DNA of 15,860 bases from Candidatus Limivicinus faecipullorum (GTDB lineage: Bacteria; Bacillota; Clostridia; Oscillospirales; Oscillospiraceae): NCBI GenBank assembly GCA_018711755.1, contig DVHY01000051.1, forward strand, positions 1-15,860, written 5' to 3'. Below are positions 1 to 5,927 of the stretch, piece after piece. The notes beneath the pieces were generated by a model. That model was not told the origin of the DNA, searched no databases, and saw only the letters and a program-made list of their open reading frames with translations. The position numbers and the translations under genes were made by a program. How positions within the stretch are numbered: the first letter of the stretch is position 1; each line of letters opens with the position of its first letter.

Positions 1-87
1 CGCGCAGCCGGCAAGGGGCTTCTGCACAAGAACAATGCAGCTCATAAGAAGTCTGCTATGGCAAGCAAGCTCAACGAGATGGCTTGA
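1..87 (+). CDS. rpsT: 30S ribosomal protein S20, C-terminal end (partial)
   Basis: The first 28 codons read in frame to a TGA at 85-87 and give a Lys/Ala/His-rich tail containing KGLLHKNNAAHKKSAMASKL. This matches the conserved C-terminus of ribosomal protein S20 (family pattern KGxIHKNxAARKKSRLxxxL). S20 is a primary 16S rRNA-binding protein of the small subunit. The N-terminal two thirds lie outside the window. A strong terminator follows 13 bases after the stop, so rpsT probably ends its own transcript. The identification rests on a short but distinctive tail. Confidence 0.9.
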   Translation, partial: RAAGKGLLHKNNAAHKKSAMASKLNEMA

Positions 88-100
88 GAGAAAACAAATT

Positions 101-129
101 AAGGACATGCTTTTGGCATGTCCTTTTTT
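101..129 (+). terminator. Rho-independent terminator of rpsT
   Basis: A perfect 10-bp stem (AAGGACATGC at 101-110 with its complement at 116-125) around a TTTTG loop runs into a T-run at 124-129. It sits directly after the rpsT stop. An ATG at 118 lies inside the hairpin and is not a credible start for the next gene. Confidence 0.9.
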
Positions 130-150
130 CGTATAAAGGGGTCTGGGAGA

Positions 151-1041
151 ATGGAAAAGAAGCTGATGCTGATAATAAATCCCTCGGCGGGAAAGGGGGC
201 CTACAAGGTGAATCTGGGGGAGGCCCTCCAGGTGCTGGACATGGGGGGCTACCGTACCAGTCTGTTTTTCACCTCCGGCCAGGGGGATGCCACGGAGTAT
301 GCCGCCTCCTACGCCATGGACTATGACACTGTGGCCTGCATCGGCGGGGACGGCACCCTCAGCGAGGTGATATCCGGGCTCATGGAGCTGGACTCTCCCC
401 CGCCTCTGGGCTATATCCCCATGGGCACGGCAAACGACGTGGCCACCACTCTGGCCCTGCCCAAGAACAATACGGTGGCCGCCGCCCGGCGCATAGTCCA
501 CGGCACGGCCCATCCCTTTGACGTGGGTGGCTTCGGGGAGCGGGAGTACTTCGCCTATATCGCCGCCTTCGGGGCCTTTACGGAGGTGAGCTACGCCACA
601 CCCCAGAGCCAGAAGAAGGTGCTGGGCCACCTGGCCTATGTGCTCCAGGGGGCTCTGGCCCTGCCGAAAATAGAGAGCTATAAGACCAGGGTGGAATATG
701 ACGAAGGAGTGATAGAGGGAGATTTTCTCTACGGCAGCGTGTCCAACTCCACATCCGTGGCGGGGCTGGTGCATCTCCGGGACGACCTGGTCTGCCTGGG
801 GGACGGCTATTCCGAGCTGGTGCTGGTGAGAAACCCCGGCAGCCTGGCGGAGTTCAAGAACATAGTGGACAGCGTTCTGTATCAGAAGTACGACAGCGAG
901 GACCTGCTCATCCTCCACACCCGGCGGGCGAAATTCAGCTTTGAAAAGCCGGTGGCCTGGACAAGGGACGGGGAGGCCGGCGGTGAGTATCAGGAGATAG
1001 AGCTGAAAAACTATCAATGCCCCCTGCAATTTATATTTTAA
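151..1041 (+). CDS. YegS/BmrU-type diacylglycerol/lipid kinase
   Basis: A 296-residue protein of the DAGK-catalytic-domain family, which phosphorylates diacylglycerol or related lipids with ATP. In Firmicutes such enzymes (DgkB type) recycle diacylglycerol into phosphatidic acid at the membrane. Visible motifs are the N-terminal NPSAGKG (residues 10-16), the nucleotide-binding GGDGT (65-69), GTANDVA (92-98), and a C-terminal W-T-R-D-G-E block near 270-275 typical of the YegS/BmrU fold. The length fits the family (about 290-310). The ATG at 151 is chosen because AAAGGGG lies 9 bases upstream and because the in-frame ATG at 118 sits inside the rpsT terminator. No own promoter is obvious in the 20 bases after that terminator, so expression may come from read-through. 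The exact lipid substrate cannot be read from sequence. Confidence 0.9.
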   Translation: MEKKLMLIINPSAGKGAYKVNLGEALQVLDMGGYRTSLFFTSGQGDATEYAASYAMDYDTVACIGGDGTLSEVISGLMELDSPPPLGYIPMGTANDVATTLALPKNNTVAAARRIVHGTAHPFDVGGFGEREYFAYIAAFGAFTEVSYATPQSQKKVLGHLAYVLQGALALPKIESYKTRVEYDEGVIEGDFLYGSVSNSTSVAGLVHLRDDLVCLGDGYSELVLVRNPGSLAEFKNIVDSVLYQKYDSEDLLILHTRRAKFSFEKPVAWTRDGEAGGEYQEIELKNYQCPLQFIF

Positions 1042-1048
1042 TATGACC

Positions 1049-1083
1049 AAGGCCGGGAGTCCGATGCACGGACTCCCGGCCTT
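1049..1083. terminator. Bidirectional terminator between convergent genes
   Basis: A perfect 15-bp inverted repeat (AAGGCCGGGAGTCCG, loop ATGCA) starts 8 bases after the lipid kinase stop and ends 26 bases before the stop of the converging SdpI-family gene. Both sides are AT-rich, but neither has a long uninterrupted T-run, so termination may lean on the very stable stem. Confidence 0.8.
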
Positions 1084-1108
1084 AAATTATTCTGTACTCT
1101 TTCAGACC

Positions 1109-1486
1109 TCAGCGGCGGAAACCAAATTGGTCGAAGTTCTTTTTCAAAGCACGCTCCGTGGGGAAAATGGGGATAATGAGAAAAAGCAGCTGGAACGCCA
1201 TTATAATAAGACTGGAATTGCCTATAGCCTTCACGCTTTCTCCCAGGAGGAAAAGCATGGCTGCGGCAGACAGGGGCAGGAGCATCAGCCCCAGGATGAA
1301 CCAGAGCCTGCCGAAATACCTGTGGGCAAAATCCCAGGTCTCCCGGCTTTTCATGGACATGGAAGTTCGGTAGCCGTAAGAGCCGTTTATTTCTTTTGGA
1401 GGACTGTGCATGAAATGCCTGCCGAAGATTATCATCGTCAGTGGAATCACCAGGCAAACCCCCAGCATGTACAGCCAATAGCCCAA
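1109..1486 (-). CDS. SdpI-family integral membrane protein
   Basis: A small hydrophobic protein (125 residues from the preferred start) with about three membrane segments. Between the first and second it carries a GYRT...S-x-K-S-x-E-x-W-x-F-A-H-R-Y motif, the signature of the SdpI/YhfL family. The founding member, Bacillus SdpI, gives immunity to the SdpC toxin and signals through SdpR. Neither SdpC nor SdpR is seen here, so the role is unknown. Start choice: an in-frame ATG at 1516 has no good ribosome site, whereas GGGAGGTGAGGG lies about 6 bases before an in-frame TTG at 1486. That start gives MGYWLYMLGV, beginning directly at the first membrane helix as in relatives. The ATG at 1516 (135 residues) remains possible. 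Confidence 0.8.
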   Translation of the reverse strand: MGYWLYMLGVCLVIPLTMIIFGRHFMHSPPKEINGSYGYRTSMSMKSRETWDFAHRYFGRLWFILGLMLLPLSAAAMLFLLGESVKAIGNSSLIIMAFQLLFLIIPIFPTERALKKNFDQFGFRR

Positions 1487-1563
1487 ATCCCTCACCTCCC
1501 TAAACCAGTATAGCATTTACTGCCCCGTCGGGCAAGAGCGGCGGAAGCAGAAAGAGATTATCC

Positions 1564-1592
1564 TTGCAATATCAGGGGAAAATGTATATAAT
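1564..1592 (+). promoter_or_regulatory. sigma-A promoter of asnS
   Basis: TTGCAA at 1564-1569 and a perfect TATAAT at 1587-1592 are separated by 17 bases. Transcription should begin near 1599. The short leader holds a small hairpin (GGAGC-AAG-GCTCC, 1603-1615) and is too short for a T-box. Confidence 0.85.
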
Positions 1593-1631
1593 TGTAGTTC
1601 ATGGAGCAAGGCTCCTGTACTGAGAGAAAGG

Positions 1632-3038
1632 ATGAAGCGCCATATGGAGCGTCAGAGAATAGCGGGAATATTTGCAGACAGCCAGAGCCTGGGCGGACAG
1701 GAGATGACCGTCTGCGGCTGGGTGAGAACAGTCCGGGATATGAAAAATTTCGGATTCATAGAGCTCAACGACGGCAGCTGCTTCAAGTCCATCCAGGTGG
1801 TCTTTGAGCGGCAGAGCCTGGAAAACTACGAGGAGATAGCAAAGCAGAACGTGGGCGCCGCCCTTATCGTAAAGGGTACCCTTGCGCTGACCCCGGAGGC
1901 CAAGCAGCCCTTTGAGCTGAAGGCCCGGGAGATCACCGTGGAGGGCACTTCCACCCCCGACTATCCCCTGCAGAAAAAGCGCCACAGCGTGGAGTTCCTC
2001 CGCACCATCCAGCATCTGAGGCCCCGTACCAATCTGTTTTCCGCCACCTTCCGGGTGCGCAGCGTGGCGGCCCAGGCGGTGCATGAGTTCTTCCAGAGCC
2101 GGGGCTTCGTGTACGTCCAGACCCCCATCATCACCGGCTCCGACTGCGAGGGCGCCGGGGAGATGTTCAGAGTCACCACCCTGGACCTGAATAACCTGCC
2201 CCTGAAAGAGGACGGCACCGTGGACGACAGCAAGGACTTCTTCGGCAAGGTCACCAGCCTCACCGTCTCCGGCCAGCTGAACGCGGAGAACTTCGCCATG
2301 GCCTTCGGGGACGTGTATACCTTCGGCCCCACCTTCAGGGCCGAGGTGAGCTATACCCAGCGCCACGCCGCCGAGTTCTGGATGATAGAGCCGGAAATGG
2401 CCTTCGCCGATCTCAACGACTATATGGATACCGCCGAGGCCATGGTGAAATATATCATCAACCGGGTGCTGGAACGCTGCCCCATGGAGATGGAGTTCTT
2501 CAACTCCTTCGTGGACAAGGGCCTGCTGGAGCGGCTGCACAACGTGGTGAGCAATGACTTCGGCCGCATAAGCTACACCCAGGCCGTGGATATCCTGGAA
2601 AAATCTGGGAAGAAATTCGACTACCCGGTAAAGTGGGGCATAGATTTGCAGACGGAGCATGAGCGCTATCTCACCGAGGAAGTGTTCAAGAAGCCCATAT
2701 TCGTCACCGACTACCCCAAGGACATCAAGGCCTTCTATATGCGCATGAACGACGACGGGAAGACCGTTGCGGCGGCGGACTGCCTGGTGCCCGGCGTGGG
2801 GGAGATAATCGGCGGCAGCCAGCGCGAGGAGCGGCTGGACGTCCTGGAGGCGCGCATGGACGAGCTGGGGCTTAAGAAAGAGGACTACTGGTGGTATCTG
2901 GACCTGCGCCGCTACGGCAGCTGCCGCCATGCGGGCTACGGCCTGGGCTTTGAGCGCATGGTGATGTACCTCACCGGCGTGAGCAATATCCGGGACGTGG
3001 AGCTCCACCCCAGGACTACCGGCAGCGCCGACTTCTGA
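1632..3038 (+). CDS. asnS: asparagine--tRNA ligase (AsnRS)
   Basis: A 468-residue class IIb aminoacyl-tRNA synthetase charging tRNA-Asn in the cytoplasm. The N-terminal OB-fold anticodon-binding domain (about 22-107) contains CGWVRTVRD. The catalytic domain shows the AsnRS stretch LTVSGQLNAE (210-219), motif 2 (FRAE..Y.QRHAAEFWMIEPE, 235-255) and motif 3 (GYGLGFERMVMYLTG, 435-449). The length matches bacterial AsnRS (about 463). Asparagine rather than aspartate specificity follows from the compact form without the bacterial AspRS GAD insert and from these signatures. Two starts are close, ATG at 1632 and ATG at 1644. Both are served by GAGAGAAAGG just upstream, and the later one gives 464 residues. 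The nearest U-tailed plus-strand hairpin after the stop is more than 330 bases away, beyond a repeat-like element, so the transcript 3' end is unusually long or set another way. Confidence 0.97.
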   Translation: MKRHMERQRIAGIFADSQSLGGQEMTVCGWVRTVRDMKNFGFIELNDGSCFKSIQVVFERQSLENYEEIAKQNVGAALIVKGTLALTPEAKQPFELKAREITVEGTSTPDYPLQKKRHSVEFLRTIQHLRPRTNLFSATFRVRSVAAQAVHEFFQSRGFVYVQTPIITGSDCEGAGEMFRVTTLDLNNLPLKEDGTVDDSKDFFGKVTSLTVSGQLNAENFAMAFGDVYTFGPTFRAEVSYTQRHAAEFWMIEPEMAFADLNDYMDTAEAMVKYIINRVLERCPMEMEFFNSFVDKGLLERLHNVVSNDFGRISYTQAVDILEKSGKKFDYPVKWGIDLQTEHERYLTEEVFKKPIFVTDYPKDIKAFYMRMNDDGKTVAAADCLVPGVGEIIGGSQREERLDVLEARMDELGLKKEDYWWYLDLRRYGSCRHAGYGLGFERMVMYLTGVSNIRDVELHPRTTGSADF

Positions 3039-3140
3039 GACAGAAAAAACGCTTGGCCTGCCGGGAAAACGGAAATGATTCGGAGGAAAGGAAAATCGGA
3101 AGTCCCGCATAAGGCCCAATGGCCTGCGCAACAAGGGAAT

Positions 3141-3172
3141 AAAAAACGCTGCAAGTTTTTGCTTGCAGCGTT
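3141..3172 (-). terminator. Left-end hairpin, reads as minus-strand terminator
   Basis: AACGCTGCAAG and CTTGCAGCGTT form an 11-bp stem. Read on the minus strand it is followed by six T residues (the A-run at 3141-3146). It could end transcripts coming from plsY. Confidence 0.6.
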
Positions 3173-3374
3173 GAGACTGTCGAAAAAGCCTCGCAGAGTT
3201 TTTTCAACCCAGCGAAAAAATAAATTCAATCGTTTTCTGCGGCGGCGTGTACGTCGCGGAAAACACTTCTCACGGAGCGAAGTGTCGAATTGTACGCCTC
3301 TGGCGTACAACCGAGGCATGGAGCGAAGTGCAATCCCTTTTGTCGAAGAAGACTTTGTCTTCTTCGACAAGCTG

Positions 3375-3405
3375 ACGCTGCAAGTTTTGCTTGCAGCGTT
3401 TTTTT
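3375..3405 (+). terminator. Right-end hairpin, reads as plus-strand terminator
   Basis: ACGCTGCAAG and CTTGCAGCGT form a 10-bp stem with loop TTTTG, followed by seven T residues (3399-3405). It is the first convincing U-tailed hairpin for asnS transcription and is almost identical to the left-end hairpin of the element. Confidence 0.75.
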
Positions 3406-3476
3406 GCGATTTGCCCGTAAGAGCGGGAGACCGGCCCCGGTACGGTCCATGCCGGCCCCTCGGACGATGCTGCCCG

Positions 3477-3555
3477 GCCCCGGAGGCCCGGGGCAAAGGG
3501 CGGCGTGCCAAAGGAGATGGCCATTGAGCTGGACGGAGCCCCGGAGGCCCGGGGC
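3477..3555. repeat. Two identical 18-bp GC palindromes behind plsY
   Basis: GCCCCGGAGGCCCGGGGC occurs at 3477-3494 and again at 3538-3555. Each folds into a 7-bp GC stem with an AGGC loop. The second copy abuts the plsY stop codon and extends to a 10-bp stem including its first bases. There is no T-run, so these look like 3'-end-protecting stems or a duplicated short repeat rather than classic terminators. Confidence 0.6.
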
Positions 3556-4173
3556 TCAGAGGCGGCGGTCGTCTCCCCGGTGGGCCCGGCGCAGTCCTAT
3601 CTCCGTGCCCCGGCACAGGCGGGAGAAGTTCTCCCGGTGCTTGAAGAGTATGGCCGCCGTGGCCAGGGACAGTATGGCGGACAGGAGCAGGCTGCCGGTG
3701 AAGGCCATGTAGGCGGGGACCACCAGCACCGTGGTCACGGTGCCCAGGACGATGTAGTCGCTGATAAGGGTGACCAGGGCCACCATGAACAGCACTATCA
3801 GGGCGAACTTCCAGTTCAGGGCCAGGGTCATGCCCAAGTAGGAGGCGAAGCCCTTGCCCCCTTTGAAGCGGAGATAGAAGGGGAAGATGTGGCCCAGCAC
3901 GCAGGCCACGCCTGCGGCGGCGGTGATGCCCGGCAGCTCCCCGGCGAAATGCCGGGCCAGAGCCACGGCCAGGGCCGCCTTGCCCATGTCGTGGAGGGCC
4001 ACCAGCACTCCATAGCGCCAGCCCATGAGCACCAGGGCATTGGAGGCCCCCAGGTTTTTGGAGCCGCCGGAGCGCATATCCACTCCCTTGAGCCTGGAGA
4101 GGTAGAAGGCCATATTGGAGCAGCCCAGCAGATAGGACAGGAAAACTATCAGAGCATAAAGAAGTATGTTCAT
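3556..4173 (-). CDS. plsY: glycerol-3-phosphate acyltransferase PlsY
   Basis: A 205-residue multi-pass membrane enzyme that transfers an acyl group from acyl-phosphate to sn-glycerol-3-phosphate, giving lysophosphatidic acid, the first membrane step of phospholipid synthesis in most bacteria. The three PlsY motifs are visible: RSGGSKNLGASN (34-45), GHIFPFYLRFKGGKG (94-108, phosphate-binding glycine-rich loop) and KHRENFSRL (178-186). Motif 1 is slightly altered from the usual GSGNxGATN. Length is family-typical. AAGGGGGGCG precedes the ATG at suitable spacing. It lies 57 bases downstream of the M14 peptidase on the same strand with no terminator between, so the two may share a transcript. It ends in a GC palindrome. 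Confidence 0.93.
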   Translation of the reverse strand: MNILLYALIVFLSYLLGCSNMAFYLSRLKGVDMRSGGSKNLGASNALVLMGWRYGVLVALHDMGKAALAVALARHFAGELPGITAAAGVACVLGHIFPFYLRFKGGKGFASYLGMTLALNWKFALIVLFMVALVTLISDYIVLGTVTTVLVVPAYMAFTGSLLLSAILSLATAAILFKHRENFSRLCRGTEIGLRRAHRGDDRRL

Positions 4174-4230
4174 GTTTACGCCCCCCTTTCCGTCCCAAAT
4201 GATACTATAGAGAGGGGCATTTGTATAGAC

Positions 4231-5508
4231 CTAAGTTACCAGGGCGGCCATAGTCAATATGCCCAAATTATCCCGGTAGATGCTGTCGAACTGGGAGAGG
4301 GACAGGGGGTTCAGGCCCTGGCCGGCCTCGATGGTGTAGCCGGGGCGGTGGAAATCCTGGATGAACCAGTCCTTGTAGCCGGCGAAGCCGGAGGCATAGG
4401 GGGTGTCCTCGGCGGTGTAGCCGGAGACGGCGGCGAAGGTCCCGGCGATATCCCTGGCCCCCGGGGGCTCCAGGTCCAGGTATTTCCAGTATATGACCTT
4501 GCCCTGGGTGTGGTAGGCCAGAATGAGGGCCGGGTCCAGGGCCAGGGTGAAGTCGTACATGGCCCTGGCCTCGGGGGCGGAGAGGGGTGCGGAGCCCACG
4601 AAGTCCGCCGGGGCCGGGGAGACCGTGCCCTGGGCGAATTTGATATCCCGGGCCTCTTCCCAGCCGGCGGGGTATTGCAGGTTCAGGTCCACTCCCCGGA
4701 TGTTGGCCTTCCAGCCCTGGGGGAAGGGATAGGCGGGGTAGTCGGCGGCGATGCCCAGGGCCTGCCGGTAATACTCCCCGCTCTGCAGCTCTCCGGCGGC
4801 CAGATCCATGCCGTCGGGGTTCACGGCGGGGGCTATGTAAATGGAGGCGTAGTCCAGTATCTCCGCGGCGCTGCGGGAGAATATGCGCCCTCCGGAGGCG
4901 AAGGCGGCGGAGAGCTCCTCGGCGAATTTCAGCAGCAGGGGGGTGCATATCCACTCGTTGGCGTGGTGGCAGGCGTTGTAGAAAACCCGGTTGCGTCCGC
5001 CACCCAGAGCCAGGCGCCAGAGGGGCCGGCCCATGACGCTGCGGCCTATCTCCCCGGTGGAGATGAAGGGGTAGCGGGCGGCCAGGCCCCGGACGCAGTA
5101 GCCCACCAGGGCGGAGAAGAAGCTGATGTCCGTGGGCACCACGGGGAAGGAAAAGGGTATCACCAGCTCCTGGCCGGGCAGGAGCTTCAGGGGCTCCAGG
5201 CCGGGGTTGGCCAGGAGTATGGCCTCCCGGCTGCTGCCGTAGCGCCCGGCCAGGGAGAAGACCGTGTCCCCGGGCCGGACCTTGTGCAGGGTGTAGCCCA
5301 GATACCAGGGCAGGATGGCCTTGTGGGTCCTGGGCCCGGCAATGCCGTCGGCGCTCAGGCCCAGGTCCCGCTGGAAGCTGCGCAGAGCCGCCTCCGTCAG
5401 CCGGCCGAAACTGCCGTCGGTGTCCAGCGGGCCGAAGCCTGCCCGGACCAGGGCCAGCTGCAGGAGCTGGACCGAGGGCCCTCTGCTGCCGTATTTCAAA
5501 AGCCGCAT
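4231..5508 (-). CDS. LysM-containing M14 family zinc carboxypeptidase (gamma-D-Glu-mDAP endopeptidase-like)
   Basis: A 425-residue protein with three parts. A PG-binding-1 domain spans about 3-67 (repeated G-x-x-G-x-x-V pattern, DGSFG, DGIAG). A LysM domain spans about 73-118 (HKVRPGDTVFSLAGRYG to LLPGQELVIP). An M14 metallopeptidase domain runs from about 127. Zinc ligands are H182, E185 (HANE) and H333 (AYHTQG), and the catalytic base is E394 (YTIEAGQG). NPDG (230-233) and RGVDLNLQYP also fit M14. The closest known type is the endopeptidase I of Lysinibacillus sphaericus, which cuts D-Glu-mDAP bonds in peptidoglycan stems. No signal peptide is seen, as in that enzyme, suggesting cytoplasmic, mother-cell or non-classical action. 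The ATG at 5508 is chosen for GGGAGG about 7 bases upstream; an upstream in-frame extension of 93 codons is low-complexity and lacks support. A weak -10 (TATACT, plus 5565-5570) may serve it. Confidence 0.88.
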   Translation of the reverse strand: MRLLKYGSRGPSVQLLQLALVRAGFGPLDTDGSFGRLTEAALRSFQRDLGLSADGIAGPRTHKAILPWYLGYTLHKVRPGDTVFSLAGRYGSSREAILLANPGLEPLKLLPGQELVIPFSFPVVPTDISFFSALVGYCVRGLAARYPFISTGEIGRSVMGRPLWRLALGGGRNRVFYNACHHANEWICTPLLLKFAEELSAAFASGGRIFSRSAAEILDYASIYIAPAVNPDGMDLAAGELQSGEYYRQALGIAADYPAYPFPQGWKANIRGVDLNLQYPAGWEEARDIKFAQGTVSPAPADFVGSAPLSAPEARAMYDFTLALDPALILAYHTQGKVIYWKYLDLEPPGARDIAGTFAAVSGYTAEDTPYASGFAGYKDWFIQDFHRPGYTIEAGQGLNPLSLSQFDSIYRDNLGILTMAALVT

Positions 5509-5643
5509 ATATCCGCCTCCCAATTCAAGCTGCCGGGGCCTGCCGGGGCAGGGCGGCCTGCTACAGTATATGGCCGGGCGGGGAGAAAAATGTCCGCCGG
5601 GAGGGCCCGGCGCCCGGGCGAGGGGGTAGGGAGCCGGGCCGGC

Positions 5644-5684
5644 TGTGCAGGCTGCACAATTTTGAGGGGCAAAATTTGTGCAGC
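5644..5684. promoter_or_regulatory. Operator-like palindrome between divergent genes
   Basis: GCTGCACAATTTTG (5651-5664) and its near-complement (5670-5684, one extra T) form a 14-bp inverted repeat. A third half-site, TGTGCA at 5644-5649, makes a second overlapping palindrome with TGCACA at 5653-5658. There is no T-run, so it is not a terminator. It sits 16 bases before the ugpC -35 and about 140 bases upstream of the divergent M14 peptidase start, a place suited to a regulator binding site. The cognate protein is unknown. Confidence 0.5.
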
Positions 5685-5700
5685 GATGGGGAGAGAAGTC

Positions 5701-5729
5701 TTGAAAAAGTCGGGGAAATAAGATAGACT
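5701..5729 (+). promoter_or_regulatory. Probable promoter of ugpC
   Basis: TTGAAA at 5701-5706 and TAGACT at 5724-5729 are spaced by 17 bases. The -35 matches 5 of 6 and the -10 matches 4 of 6 consensus positions. Transcription would start near 5736. Confidence 0.6.
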
Positions 5730-5735
5730 GTAAAA

Positions 5736-5927
5736 AGGGTATGTATGTGCCCAAAATCTGACTGCGTGTCCGGCTCTCCATTACCAAGCCGGGTACAGCT
5801 TTAATAAGGAGGAAAAAATATTTCCCTGAGACTCAGGGTGCGGCAGTGTGGAGACCTGTCGTAATGCGGGAGGCTATGCCCCTGCGAGGATACCGGCGCG
5901 GAGGCCCGGCGTTCAGAGTCAGGAAAA
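5736..5927 (+). promoter_or_regulatory. Long structured 5' leader of ugpC with a stranded Shine-Dalgarno site
   Basis: About 190 bases separate the predicted transcript start from the ugpC ATG. The leader contains a CCGGCT/AGCCGG hairpin (5770-5792). A strong AAGGAGG at 5806-5812 has no ATG/GTG/TTG start at proper distance. A perfect CCCTGA-GAC-TCAGGG hairpin lies at 5824-5838. GACTC (5830-5834) can instead pair with GAGTC (5916-5920), extended by TTTCC against the AGGA Shine-Dalgarno bases of ugpC, giving a mutually exclusive RBS-masking fold. Function is inferred only. Confidence 0.4.

Larger units (their letters stand above)
3141..3405. repeat. Hairpin-rich intergenic element with terminal inverted repeats (MITE-like)
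   Basis: This gene-free stretch between asnS and plsY is almost wholly palindromic. Hairpins lie at 3145-3172, 3182-3205, 3232-3264 (13-bp stem with G-U pairs), 3263-3285, 3290-3310 (9-bp perfect), 3340-3370 (14-bp perfect, loop TTT) and 3375-3405. The two ends are inverted copies: about 45 bases starting AAAAAACGCTGCAAG and ending TGTCGAA(A/G)AAG match with few differences. GGAGCGAAGTG occurs twice inside (3275-3285, 3320-3330). No target-site duplication is evident. Bases 3039-3140 before it and 3406-3476 after it show no gene. Confidence 0.65.

Noticed and set aside
118..150. Upstream ATG start for the lipid kinase
   Set aside because: It lies in the rpsT terminator hairpin, with no ribosome site; the ATG at 151 gives the family-typical N-terminus.
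1517..1631. T-box leader for asnS
   Set aside because: The promoter at 1564-1592 leaves only about 30 bases of leader, far too short for a T-box, and no T-box sequence is seen.
1599..3134. 511-codon minus-strand open frame opposite asnS
   Set aside because: It is an antisense shadow of a GC-rich gene: the composition is biased to His/Gly/Leu/Val with no recognisable domain, while the plus strand encodes unmistakable AsnRS.
3316..3326. GGCATGGAGCG shared with 14324-14334
   Set aside because: An 11-base match with no extension on either side. It is likely chance in a GC-rich window.
3141..3405. CRISPR array or tRNA in the hairpin-rich region
   Set aside because: The repeats are inverted and of unequal length with no regular spacers, and no cloverleaf or TTCGA-type T-arm arrangement is present.
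3505..5721. 738-codon plus-strand open frame over plsY and the M14 peptidase
   Set aside because: It spans two real minus-strand genes and the intergenic gap, and is made of Gly/Gln/Val-rich low-complexity sequence. Lack of stops follows from codon usage on the other strand.
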